A DNA stretch of 36,672 bases from Prevotella sp. (lineage in GTDB: Bacteria; Bacteroidota; Bacteroidia; Bacteroidales; Bacteroidaceae), in contig JAFWQT010000162.1 in assembly GCA_017508965.1 (NCBI GenBank), positions 1-36,672 of the forward strand, given 5' to 3'. Shown here piece by piece: positions 28,162-35,107 of this stretch. Position numbers and translations under genes: made by a program. Under the pieces are notes generated by a model, which was given only the letters and a program-made list of their open reading frames with translations, did no database searches and was not told the origin of the DNA. Every line of letters begins with the position of its first letter. Position 1 is the first letter of the stretch.

Positions 28162-28182
28162 ATAGGGATGCGTTTACCAAGT

Positions 28183-28204
28183 GTTCTGCGGTTCTCCGCA
28201 GAAC
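28183..28204. other. Perfect 9-bp hairpin at the recO 3' end
   Basis: GTTCTGCGG-TTCT-CCGCAGAAC forms a 9-bp stem 11 bp beyond the recO stop. There is no T-run on the minus side, so it is a weak terminator or an RNA-protecting stem for recO. Confidence 0.5.
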
Positions 28205-28214
28205 CCCCACCCCA

Positions 28215-28940
28215 TCACCGCCAAAGTTCCTTCATCACATCCAGCGACCTGAGCTCCGGGAAAGCAGGCACATGCAGGCGGTAATAATTCACGATGACAT
28301 CCACAATCCGGTTGCGGTCGTCGTGGTTCATCTTGAACAGGTGCATCGACGCATAGTTCATGCGCAGCAGGTTGTTGATGCGTGCTGCATCCACGGCCGT
28401 CAGGTAGTCGTTATGCAAAGGAACTTTCTGGGTGAAAGAGGCAGCGCGGAGGTCGAACATGTCGCCTTCGTGGTAGTCCTCCACATACGGGAAAAAGCCG
28501 ATGAAACGGCTCAGCCTCATCATAAACACCAGATGGAAATTGGCAAACTGCTCGCTGCAACCGTCCAGCCATTGCAGGCTGTTCACCACAAACTGGTAAA
28601 GGTTCGGGTTGCACTGTTCGTCGCGCGTGCCGTGATAGATAAACTCGGCGAGGAAAAGCAGTATGCTCAGCTTCGTGGGGTCGAAGGGAATGGAGGTGAA
28701 GGGAATGCCGATTCGCGCATCGCGTATATGGTGCAGCTGCTGTTTCGGCCTGACGTCGAGTTCCAGGTCGAGTATCGTCAGCGGCTGGAAAAACTGCTTC
28801 TTCAGCTTTCCCCGCTGTGTCTTTGGGATGCCCACCACACACGACAGCCGCCCTTCCTGTTCCGTCAGAAAGTCAACAATGAGTTTATTCTCACCGTATT
28901 TTATCGTGCGCAGCACCACTGCCTGAGTCTTTACCAACAT
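28215..28940 (-). CDS. recO: DNA repair protein RecO
   Basis: RecO works with RecF and RecR to load RecA on SSB-coated single-stranded DNA in gap repair. The 241-residue protein starts with an OB-fold (MLVKTQAVVLRTIKYGENKLIVDFLTEQEG, continuing with GRLSCVVGIPKTQRG) and has the helical C-terminal domain with FANFHLVFMMRLSRFIGFFP. The cysteine pairs that form a zinc site in some RecO proteins are absent (only three scattered cysteines). It is convergent with the dcw operon. The ATG lies five bases after a -7 box, so the message is probably leaderless. Confidence 0.9.
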   Translation of the reverse strand: MLVKTQAVVLRTIKYGENKLIVDFLTEQEGRLSCVVGIPKTQRGKLKKQFFQPLTILDLELDVRPKQQLHHIRDARIGIPFTSIPFDPTKLSILLFLAEFIYHGTRDEQCNPNLYQFVVNSLQWLDGCSEQFANFHLVFMMRLSRFIGFFPYVEDYHEGDMFDLRAASFTQKVPLHNDYLTAVDAARINNLLRMNYASMHLFKMNHDDRNRIVDVIVNYYRLHVPAFPELRSLDVMKELWR

Positions 28941-28945
28941 GCAGG

Positions 28946-28977
28946 CAAATTTACGAACTTAATTTCAAACGGCCAAA
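28946..28977 (-). promoter_or_regulatory. recO promoter, TTTG-N20-TAAATTTG
   Basis: Read on the minus strand, TTTG (28977-28974) and TAAATTTG (28953-28946) are separated by 20 bp. The recO ATG at 28940 follows the -7 box by five bases, placing the transcription start at or next to the start codon. Confidence 0.75.
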
Positions 28978-29169
28978 TCATTCAAGCCATTAATGAATCA
29001 TTTCGGATACAAATAGTAGAATATCAACCACCTCTAACCCCTTCCTTTCCTTTAGTAGGCAATCGTATCTTTATCTATAGTTATATGCGTACTTTTTGCT
29101 TTTAAATTCGCTAATAATACGAATTTGAAGACAAATTTATATAAGAATCGCCAATATTTGAAGAACAAG

Positions 29170-29202
29170 TTTGGTTGAATAAAAGAAAAAATAGTATTTT
29201 TG
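29170..29202 (+). promoter_or_regulatory. abiE promoter, TTTG-N21-TATTTTTG
   Basis: TTTG at 29170-29173 and TATTTTTG at 29195-29202 are 21 bp apart. Transcription would start near 29207, about 33 nt before the antitoxin gene. The 28978-29169 stretch upstream is AT-rich with nothing else recognisable. Confidence 0.75.
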
Positions 29203-29239
29203 CAACAAATTTAGGCTGGTATTCATAAAATAAACGAAG

Positions 29240-30001
29240 ATGGCTACAAAAATACAGCAAATATTAGAGACGGCACCTAATGAATCAGTCCTGTTTGGTT
29301 CATGGCTTTCAAGTCATGGATTGGATGCACGTGGTCAGTATGCTTATATGAAAAGCGGATGGCTTGACCGTATATCGAAAGGGGTTTATAAGATACATGG
29401 AACAGAACCGACCTTGTTGGCTGCAGTATCGTCATATAACACGCAACTCAGTAAGAGTTGTATAGTAGGTGCATATACGGCATTGGAACTTCGAGGATAC
29501 TCCCATTACCTGTCAATGGGGAAGCCTAAGGCTTATCTGTTTTCAAACAAAAGCAATAAGTTGCCTTCGTGGTTGCTAAAAGAGGAGTGGGATATGACTA
29601 TAAAATATATGACCACCTCTTTTCTGGGTGATGAACTGTTGGGTGTAGAAACCATGACAGTCAATCAACATGATTTGCTTGTGTCATCTCCAGAGCGTGC
29701 CATATTGGAGTGTTTGAACTTGCCGGATGCATCGTCTTCTTTGCTCGATATCTATTATATCATGGAGAGCTTGACAACCCTCCGACCCAAGTTGGTTCAG
29801 ACATTGTTGGAGGCATGCACGTCTCAGAAAGCGAAGCGTCTGTTCCTCTATATGGCAGAGAAGGCAAACCATCCTTGGTTTAAGGCTTTGAAATTGGAGA
29901 ATATCAATCTTGGCACATCCAGGTATATGATCACGCCAACAGGGAAGTACATCAATAAATATAATATGACAATCTCAAAAGAACTTGCAGAATATGAATG
30001 A
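29240..30001 (+). CDS. AbiEi-family antitoxin / transcriptional regulator
   Basis: This 253-residue protein fits the AbiEi family: an N-terminal winged-helix domain (QYAYMKSGWLDRISKGVYKI), then the antitoxin body (GAYTALELRGYSHYL and SPERAILECLNL). AbiEi proteins repress their own operon and counteract the AbiEii nucleotidyltransferase toxin in type IV toxin-antitoxin systems, some of which abort phage infection. The gene has its own promoter and overlaps the toxin gene by eight bases. Confidence 0.85.
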   Translation: MATKIQQILETAPNESVLFGSWLSSHGLDARGQYAYMKSGWLDRISKGVYKIHGTEPTLLAAVSSYNTQLSKSCIVGAYTALELRGYSHYLSMGKPKAYLFSNKSNKLPSWLLKEEWDMTIKYMTTSFLGDELLGVETMTVNQHDLLVSSPERAILECLNLPDASSSLLDIYYIMESLTTLRPKLVQTLLEACTSQKAKRLFLYMAEKANHPWFKALKLENINLGTSRYMITPTGKYINKYNMTISKELAEYE

Positions 30002-30905
30002 TATAAGATCAAGTGTTTACGCTCAGAAGGTTGAGTTGCTGCTCCGTCTTATTCCGATTGTGATGGAAGAGGAGGTGTTTGCCATACATGGTGGCACCGC
30101 CATCAATCTGTTCTTGAAGGACCTGCCACGTTATTCAGTAGATATTGATTTAACCTATATCCCATTGGCTGACCGTCAGACTAGTTTGGATTACATTAAT
30201 TTGCATCTGAAGGCTATCGCGGAAAAAGCAAAGAAAACTTTCAAAGGGATGCATATTGTACCCAACTTCAGTACCTGCAAGCTGTTGTGCGAGTATCGAG
30301 GCAAGCAGGTGAAGATAGAGGTCAATCAAACTAAGAGAGGTGTTGTAGGAGGCGAGGTGCAAACTATACCATTGAGTGAGAAGGCACAGGAAAAGTTTTC
30401 TCTCTTTTGTGAGGCAAATGTTGTGCCCCTAACTCAATTGTATGGTGGCAAGATTGCAGCAGCACTCTCACGTCAGCATCCTCGTGATTTGTTTGATGTG
30501 AAATATATGGATATTCCGTTGAGTGAATGCCGGGAGGGACTCATTTTCTGCTTGCTTGGCAGCGACAGACCTATACATGAGTCTTTCGCCCCAAGTTTGA
30601 TTGATCAACGTGAAGCAATGGAAAATCAGTTTGCCGGAATGACAGACATTCCTTTTTCTTACGAAGAGTTTGAAGAGACTCGTGCAAAACTCATTAATGA
30701 TGTAAAGTCGTTGATAACTGAAGCGGATAAAAAGTTCCTGATTAGTTTCGAATCAGGTCAGCCCGAATGGGATGGATATGAATTTAAGTACTTTAAGGAC
30801 TATCCATCTGTACAATGGAAGCTCCTCAATCTGAAGAAACTAGCCAAGCAAAATCCGAAGAAGTTGCAAGAGGAAGTGGATGAACTGAGGAAAACATTAA
30901 AGTAA
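29994..30905 (+). CDS. AbiEii/AbiGii-family nucleotidyltransferase toxin
   Basis: A 303-residue polymerase-beta-fold nucleotidyltransferase. The signature HGGTAINLF occupies residues 32-40 and is followed by the metal-binding pair D50-x-D52 in SVDIDLTY; a third conserved block is QLYGGKIAAALSRQHPRDLFDVK. Such toxins transfer nucleotides to RNA targets (tRNA in characterised relatives) and arrest growth until neutralised by the AbiEi partner. The ATG at 29994 is chosen over a TTG at 29985; it overlaps the antitoxin stop, a normal coupling. Residue D175 region (HPRDLFD) is intact, so the toxin looks active. Confidence 0.88.
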   Translation: MNDIRSSVYAQKVELLLRLIPIVMEEEVFAIHGGTAINLFLKDLPRYSVDIDLTYIPLADRQTSLDYINLHLKAIAEKAKKTFKGMHIVPNFSTCKLLCEYRGKQVKIEVNQTKRGVVGGEVQTIPLSEKAQEKFSLFCEANVVPLTQLYGGKIAAALSRQHPRDLFDVKYMDIPLSECREGLIFCLLGSDRPIHESFAPSLIDQREAMENQFAGMTDIPFSYEEFEETRAKLINDVKSLITEADKKFLISFESGQPEWDGYEFKYFKDYPSVQWKLLNLKKLAKQNPKKLQEEVDELRKTLK

Positions 30906-30940
30906 TAAAAACATGTACAAGTTATTAAAATAGATATAGT

Positions 30941-31576
30941 ATGAGGAAAATAATTTCACAATTACATACCAATAAAGATGGAATCGTGTGTAAAGACAAG
31001 ACAGGAAAAGAGCATGTCGTTTTCAAAAAACAAGGAGATTTGGATGGAGCGTGTGCAACTTATTGTGTTATAATGAATCTTCTTATACTCCAGTTGATAA
31101 AAGATAAAGATACAAGAGTATATGAGGAGTCTGGAGACAGAGCAACAAGGAAATTAATCAAGACTTTCATGATGGATTATGGTATGCATATTAATGGACA
31201 GTCATATTACAAGATTAAGAAAATGTTGAAAGAAAGTTTCAATAAAGTTGAATGTGTACACTATAATAGTAACGGTAATCGTTCCTTGGATTATATAGAG
31301 AAAACCATTGTTGAAGACAAGCCAATAATTATATCAGTGTCTCAAAAGAAGTGGGCGCATGCTTTATTGGCAGTAGGCTTTGAAAAGGAAAACAATGTGA
31401 TATCTAAGATTTTTTGTCTTGATCCGAGTGGCGTGTCATGCTGTAACAAACGATGGAATATGGAGATTGAAGTAAAGAATAGTAAGCTGGACCACCGTCA
31501 ACCAACAATCATCTATGATGGTAGATATGTTTCTCTTGATGATGTCCTCATAATTACAGAAAAAGTGGATTCATAA
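30941..31576 (+). CDS. Papain-like (C39-like) cysteine peptidase
   Basis: A 211-residue soluble protein with the catalytic order of papain-fold C39-like peptidases: Q31 and C38 in KKQGDLDGACATYC, H140 in KKWAHALLAVGFE, and D161 in FCLDPSG. No signal peptide, membrane segment or ABC-transporter domain is fused to it. Such domains process peptides, for example leader peptides of secreted peptides, but stand-alone members also serve other roles. It starts 35 bp after the AbiEii gene and may share its transcript. A short spacer leads to the next gene. Confidence 0.65.
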   Translation: MRKIISQLHTNKDGIVCKDKTGKEHVVFKKQGDLDGACATYCVIMNLLILQLIKDKDTRVYEESGDRATRKLIKTFMMDYGMHINGQSYYKIKKMLKESFNKVECVHYNSNGNRSLDYIEKTIVEDKPIIISVSQKKWAHALLAVGFEKENNVISKIFCLDPSGVSCCNKRWNMEIEVKNSKLDHRQPTIIYDGRYVSLDDVLIITEKVDS

Positions 31577-31631
31577 TTCATTTTCATGAGAATATCGGGA
31601 AAAGAATTCGTTTTTGTAAATAACCTAAAGT

Positions 31632-32294
31632 ATGAATATTATACAGTTCCGACAACTAATGACTCTTGGTGCCAACATAAATGCAATAGGCATTGAGGAG
31701 CGTTTTGAACAAATAGCAAAGATGCTGTTTGAAGATTTTGCTATTCAAAAGGGTGAGACGGTGTATCTTTTTAAAGAGATTGAATTTTACTTCTACAATA
31801 AGAATCATCGCGATATTATCACTCATCCACGTGTGTCAAAACCTTTATGTTGGTATGTTAATGACTTTGGAGGTATAGATCTTAATTTCGAGAGTAAGAT
31901 TAAGTTTGAAAACCGACTTAATAGTAAAGGGAAGAATGTCAAGAAGTATGTACTGGATGAAAGTGCATATTTTGGGGGTGTCTTAATTCGCCAGTTGAAA
32001 GAAGTAGAAAGCGGCGAGATTCTGAAAGGTCCATTGGCTTGTGCTGAATTGTTCAGATGCTATGATGCTACTGGTGTTGACCATGATTTTCCTGTTCTTG
32101 TAGAGCATGATAATGGTATGATGGGCTATATCCGTGAACCTCGTGTCAATTTATTGAGTCCAAAACAGAACGAAGTGGGTAAGGTAAACAATATCCTTTA
32201 CCAATATCATGACAATGTACAACCTTCCAAAGATTCTTTATATCAAGATTTCATAAACTTCAAAGATAAACTTTATGGATATGAAAACCGATAG
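31632..32294 (+). CDS. Conserved hypothetical protein, possible methylpurine-glycosylase-like fold
   Basis: A 220-residue soluble protein I cannot assign firmly. Notable blocks are FKEIEFYFYNKNHRD (47-61), WYVNDFGGIDLNFES (74-88) and AYFGGVLIRQL (112-122). The GGIDLNF...YFGGVLIR pattern faintly resembles the core of 3-methyladenine-glycosylase-like uncharacterised proteins, but no catalytic residue can be named. Its end overlaps the deiminase start by 20 nt, so the two are probably co-translated and functionally linked. Confidence 0.5.
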   Translation: MNIIQFRQLMTLGANINAIGIEERFEQIAKMLFEDFAIQKGETVYLFKEIEFYFYNKNHRDIITHPRVSKPLCWYVNDFGGIDLNFESKIKFENRLNSKGKNVKKYVLDESAYFGGVLIRQLKEVESGEILKGPLACAELFRCYDATGVDHDFPVLVEHDNGMMGYIREPRVNLLSPKQNEVGKVNNILYQYHDNVQPSKDSLYQDFINFKDKLYGYENR

Positions 32295-33162
32295 CTTGCT
32301 TCACGATAAAGACACAAACATTGTCTTTTTCTCCCCGTGGCTAAAAGACAAGAAAGAGGGGCATCCTGAGTTTTATCACCATCTGAAGGACGTGCTTAAT
32401 GAAATAGGAATTGAGTTCAAGGAACTGAAATCAACAAATGATTATTGGGCTCGCGACTATATGCCAATTCAATTGGGCGAAAATGAGTTCTTGAAATATC
32501 GCTATTATCCCGATTATCTTGTGAATAGCAAGAAAAAGAGTGATATAGAAACTATAACCAATGCCACAAAAGTGTTACGAGGTATGGGTATTAGTTATCG
32601 TTCAACTACTCTTATCATTGATGGTGGTAATATGGTGCCTTGTGGACCATATATTGTGATGACAGATAAGGTATTTACAGAAAACAGGAAAAAGAAAGAT
32701 GATGCTGACTTTAAGGCTTTGTTGGAATCAGAACTTGGACATCCTGTCATCATTATTCCATGGACTCCGCATGAAGACGATGTTTATGGCCATTCGGATG
32801 GCTTTATCAAGTGGTGTGGTGATAATCGCATACTTATGGGTAATCATGGAGATTGCTACCCAGAAGAAGCTGCATCCATCCGTAGGATTCTTGAGAGTTA
32901 TGGCTTTGAAGTAACTGAAATGCTTTTCAAGGACAAAGTTGATTCACCTTGTTATAATCTCAACTGGGCATATATCAACTTCCTTCAAGTTGGAAAAAAC
33001 ATCATAATGCCCAAACTCAACATTGAAGAAGATGCAATAGCCAAACAATACATCCAAGGTGCATTCCATGATTGCAATATCCGTCAAATAGACATGCCGG
33101 AGATTGCAATAGAAGGTGGCGCTTTACATTGTTTAAGTTGGAATGTTTATCTCCCCAAATAA
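32275..33162 (+). CDS. Agmatine / peptidyl-arginine deiminase family protein
   Basis: The 295-residue protein is a guanidino-group-modifying enzyme of the family that includes agmatine deiminase and the Porphyromonas peptidyl-arginine deiminase. It converts a guanidino group to a ureido group (arginine to citrulline, or agmatine to carbamoylputrescine). Motifs: WARDYMP at 58-64, DGGNM at 116-120, GHSDG at 172-176 and the catalytic cysteine C286 in EGGALHC. It is shorter than typical agmatine deiminases (about 340-370) and the usual TQ after the cysteine block is SW here, so the substrate is open. No signal peptide, hence cytoplasmic. An ATG at 32281 is an alternative start. Confidence 0.78.
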   Translation: MDMKTDSLLHDKDTNIVFFSPWLKDKKEGHPEFYHHLKDVLNEIGIEFKELKSTNDYWARDYMPIQLGENEFLKYRYYPDYLVNSKKKSDIETITNATKVLRGMGISYRSTTLIIDGGNMVPCGPYIVMTDKVFTENRKKKDDADFKALLESELGHPVIIIPWTPHEDDVYGHSDGFIKWCGDNRILMGNHGDCYPEEAASIRRILESYGFEVTEMLFKDKVDSPCYNLNWAYINFLQVGKNIIMPKLNIEEDAIAKQYIQGAFHDCNIRQIDMPEIAIEGGALHCLSWNVYLPK

Positions 33163-33366
33163 CAGGTTTATATGTAAATCACCACCCCGTCTTACTGTTC
33201 AAGATTTATCAAAGTTTCATTTGAAAATATAATAATCACCCTTACACCAAAATACTGATTAAGCGAGGGCAAAGAAAGTTTACTTTCAATTTGCAGAGTT
33301 TGTAGGATTTATCTAAAATTCATAAACTATGGAGTCGATAGAGATGACACTCTTACTTTAATATCT

Positions 33367-33404
33367 AAAAAGGAACACCCGAAACAGTCGGATGCTCCTT
33401 TGAT
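33367..33404. terminator. Imperfect hairpin terminator after the deiminase cassette
   Basis: AAAGGA (33369-33374) pairs with TCCTTT (33396-33401), and inner pairs CA/TG and CCGA/TCGG extend the stem to 12 bp with two mismatches around a five-base loop. A-rich on one side and T-rich on the other, it could act in both directions. It lies about 200 bp past the deiminase stop; the interval 33163-33366 holds no gene I can support. Confidence 0.6.
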
Positions 33405-33439
33405 ATAAATAGGATAGGGGAGTTCCCTAAATCTTTTCA

Positions 33440-33568
33440 TGCTCACAGGGGGACAGACCCCCTGTGAGATTAAAGCAAGAGAAAAGCGGCACGGGCATCT
33501 GCCATGTGATGCAAGGGAAGGAATCAATTTGATTCATTCTGATGAAGAATATTTGGTGGTAACAAGAA
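33440..33568 (+). repeat. ~130-bp repeat, copy A (hairpin + peptide core)
   Basis: This block is nearly identical to 36420-36550 (a few substitutions and a 2-base indel). It opens with a perfect 11-bp hairpin: CTCACAGGGGG (33442-33452), loop ACAGA, CCCCCTGTGAG (33458-33468). Then come the short peptide reading frame and an inverted repeat GAATCAA-T-TTGATTC (33521-33535). The 3' end contains the TTTG used as -33 element of the next peptide gene. Confidence 0.88.
33464..33532 (+). CDS. Short peptide, copy A (possible relic), 22 residues
   Basis: From a GTG at 33464 the frame reads a basic start and then KQEKSGTGICHVMQGKESI to a TGA ending at 33532. The core matches the peptides at 33610 and inside 36321-36524. 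An in-frame TAA lies upstream at 33428 and the GTG sits inside the hairpin's 3' arm with no ribosome site, so translation is doubtful. It is reported because the core K-x-E-K-S-G-T-G-I-C-H is kept. Confidence 0.35.
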   Translation: MRLKQEKSGTGICHVMQGKESI

Positions 33569-33583
33569 AAATAAATATCTTTG
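33552..33583 (+). promoter_or_regulatory. Promoter of the 25-residue peptide gene
   Basis: TTTG at 33552-33555 and TATCTTTG at 33576-33583 are separated by exactly 20 bp. The -33 element belongs to repeat copy A while the -7 box is outside it. Expected transcription start is near 33588. Confidence 0.75.
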
Positions 33584-33609
33584 CGCTATATAACGGAAAC
33601 AAGCATTCT

Positions 33610-33687
33610 ATGCTACGACAAAAGCGAGAGAAAAGCGGCACTGGCATCTGCCACATGAACGGGGAACCGCGTTCACAGTTTTGTTAA
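33610..33687 (+). CDS. Short peptide, copy C (25 residues)
   Basis: An ATG at 33610, about 22 nt after the predicted transcription start, encodes a 25-residue, strongly basic peptide beginning MLRQKREKSGTGICHMNGEP and ending in a C-terminal cysteine; TAA at 33685. The core KREKSGTGICHM is shared with copies A and B, and with copy D in altered form. It has two cysteines, no signal peptide and no membrane segment. No known family was recognised. Its own near-consensus promoter argues that it is expressed. Confidence 0.55.
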   Translation: MLRQKREKSGTGICHMNGEPRSQFC

Positions 33688-33695
33688 GTAGATTT

Positions 33696-33727
33696 TTTGG
33701 AGAATTGGATTAAATTGCCTACTTTTG
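33696..33727 (+). promoter_or_regulatory. Promoter of peptide D and the 406-residue gene
   Basis: TTTG at 33696-33699 and TACTTTTG at 33720-33727 are 20 bp apart. Transcription should start near 33732, 16 nt before the peptide ATG, and continue into the genes at 33870 and 35108. Confidence 0.78.
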
Positions 33728-33747
33728 CAGCAAACATATTAATAACT

Positions 33748-33843
33748 ATGAAACCTTATCGTAATAATAATATAACGAGAAAGAAAAGTAGTACAGGCAT
33801 CAACCATATGGCGTTTGGACAGGAATCACCATATAAGCCATAA
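33748..33843 (+). CDS. Short peptide, copy D (31 residues), leader of the downstream operon
   Basis: An ATG at 33748 opens a 31-codon frame ending in TAA at 33841-33843. It starts MKPYRNNNITRKKSSTGINH, so the core is RKKSSTGINHM where copy C has KREKSGTGICHM; the cysteine is replaced by asparagine. Against copy C, several codon differences are silent (AGC/AGT, ACT/ACA, CAC/CAT), which points to selection on the peptide rather than on the DNA. It has a good promoter and ends 26 bp before the next gene, so it could be a functional peptide or a regulatory leader peptide. Confidence 0.55.
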   Translation: MKPYRNNNITRKKSSTGINHMAFGQESPYKP

Positions 33844-33869
33844 TTGTTTTAAGAAGATAAGTATTAGCC

Positions 33870-35090
33870 ATGAGTTTAGAATTGTCATTTACAGGGCGGA
33901 TAAAGAGCCGTAAAAGAATGGTTGAGAAGATTGCAGAGATAGCAGAGCGTTATCCTTGTGAAGTGTATGCAGACCAAGAGGATAACATCATTGTCGCTTT
34001 ATGTCCTACTGGTGAGATTATTTTCCATATTACCGAAGGTGGATTCCTTCAAAAGGGAAAAGTAGAAGGACATTTTCAAAGTACGCCGGCGGGTCCGGGA
34101 TTCCATAAGGCAGCTGTCGATTTCATTGATGCCCTTAAAATAGATGGCCTTATATATGAAGATGACACAGAATATGCTGCCAACCGGGATTTTACGAAAC
34201 TATGCAGGAACCATTTTTACCGATGGCTTGAAACGCTTGTTGAGCGTGTTCGGCAAACAGACGCAAATAGTCCAGTCTTGGTTTGCTGGTCAACAGGGCA
34301 ATATCAACCTGATGTACATGATGCAAAGATAGTTACGCCTACAGGATTGTGGGATATTAGTGCCCTCTGTCAGTTGGTGAAGGCTAAAGGCATCGAAACA
34401 TTCGCCGACCGTTTTTTCATTTGGCCTCATGAGCAGCAAGATGCCACTTTTTACAGAAACTGTGCATTGAAGACGCTTTGGGAAGATTGTTACTATGCAC
34501 CGTCAGGCAGAAGTGAAACAGACGAGAAGAACAACAAAGAAGTCATTGGGAATCTTGAAAAGGCATATTCACTCGCCCCCCTTCTACCCCTCCCTTACGA
34601 CAGTTATTGTGAGATTTGCCATCTGGATGGTAAGAAACCTATCATTCCTGAGACGGCAATCCGCATGGACGACAAATATCAGCCAGGGTTCCGAAAAGGA
34701 TTGGTAAAGGAAACCATTGGCAGGCTGACCTTAACAATTCCAGGTTCATACATTCGACATTTTGAATATAACAACAATGATTGGCCAATAACAATTTGGA
34801 GCGATACCAGTTCCGGCAGTTCTGTTTGGCGACTTACGATGTTTGAGTTAGACAAAGAAGTGGAAAAACCTGCGTTAGATGATAAGGAACATCTCTATCG
34901 TGAAGAGTTTGATGTAGAAAACGGGAAAGCGTTATTAACTGTAAATCAATGTCAGGAAGGCGGTGATGATTTCTTTATGGCTGTTTGTAATATAGTATCA
35001 GGTACATCGTATTATCTGATAACCATTTCGTACACCAGGCAAGATGAGTTCGATGATATTCGGAAATTGCTGTTACAAATAACCACTTAA
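33870..35090 (+). CDS. Uncharacterised conserved protein (406 residues)
   Basis: No family name can be given. The protein is soluble, without signal peptide. The most conserved-looking part is GHFQSTPAGPGFHKAAVDFID (about residues 69-89), followed by YAANRDFTKLCRNHFYRWL, a pattern I associate with uncharacterised bacterial proteins. The C-terminal ~140 residues (GRLTLTIPGSYIRHFEYNNN to the end) look like a beta-rich domain. It stands 26 bp after the peptide D stop and 17 bp before a lipoprotein gene, so the three probably form one transcript. An immunity-type or envelope role is possible but unproven. Confidence 0.6.
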   Translation: MSLELSFTGRIKSRKRMVEKIAEIAERYPCEVYADQEDNIIVALCPTGEIIFHITEGGFLQKGKVEGHFQSTPAGPGFHKAAVDFIDALKIDGLIYEDDTEYAANRDFTKLCRNHFYRWLETLVERVRQTDANSPVLVCWSTGQYQPDVHDAKIVTPTGLWDISALCQLVKAKGIETFADRFFIWPHEQQDATFYRNCALKTLWEDCYYAPSGRSETDEKNNKEVIGNLEKAYSLAPLLPLPYDSYCEICHLDGKKPIIPETAIRMDDKYQPGFRKGLVKETIGRLTLTIPGSYIRHFEYNNNDWPITIWSDTSSGSSVWRLTMFELDKEVEKPALDDKEHLYREEFDVENGKALLTVNQCQEGGDDFFMAVCNIVSGTSYYLITISYTRQDEFDDIRKLLLQITT

Positions 35091-35107
35091 CCCTGTATGT
35101 GAAAGAT

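Noticed and set aside
29985-29993. TTG start for the AbiEii toxin three codons earlier
   Set aside because: The ATG at 29994 is the better codon and gives the usual short overlap with the antitoxin stop.
33440-33468. Rho-independent terminator formed by the 11-bp hairpin
   Set aside because: The stem is strong but is followed by ATTAAAGC, with no T-run; it belongs to the repeat unit.
33439-33687. 82-codon frame beginning at 33439
   Set aside because: It reads the repeat in a different frame for its first half and only becomes the peptide C frame near its end; the promoter at 33552-33583 makes the ATG at 33610 the real start.
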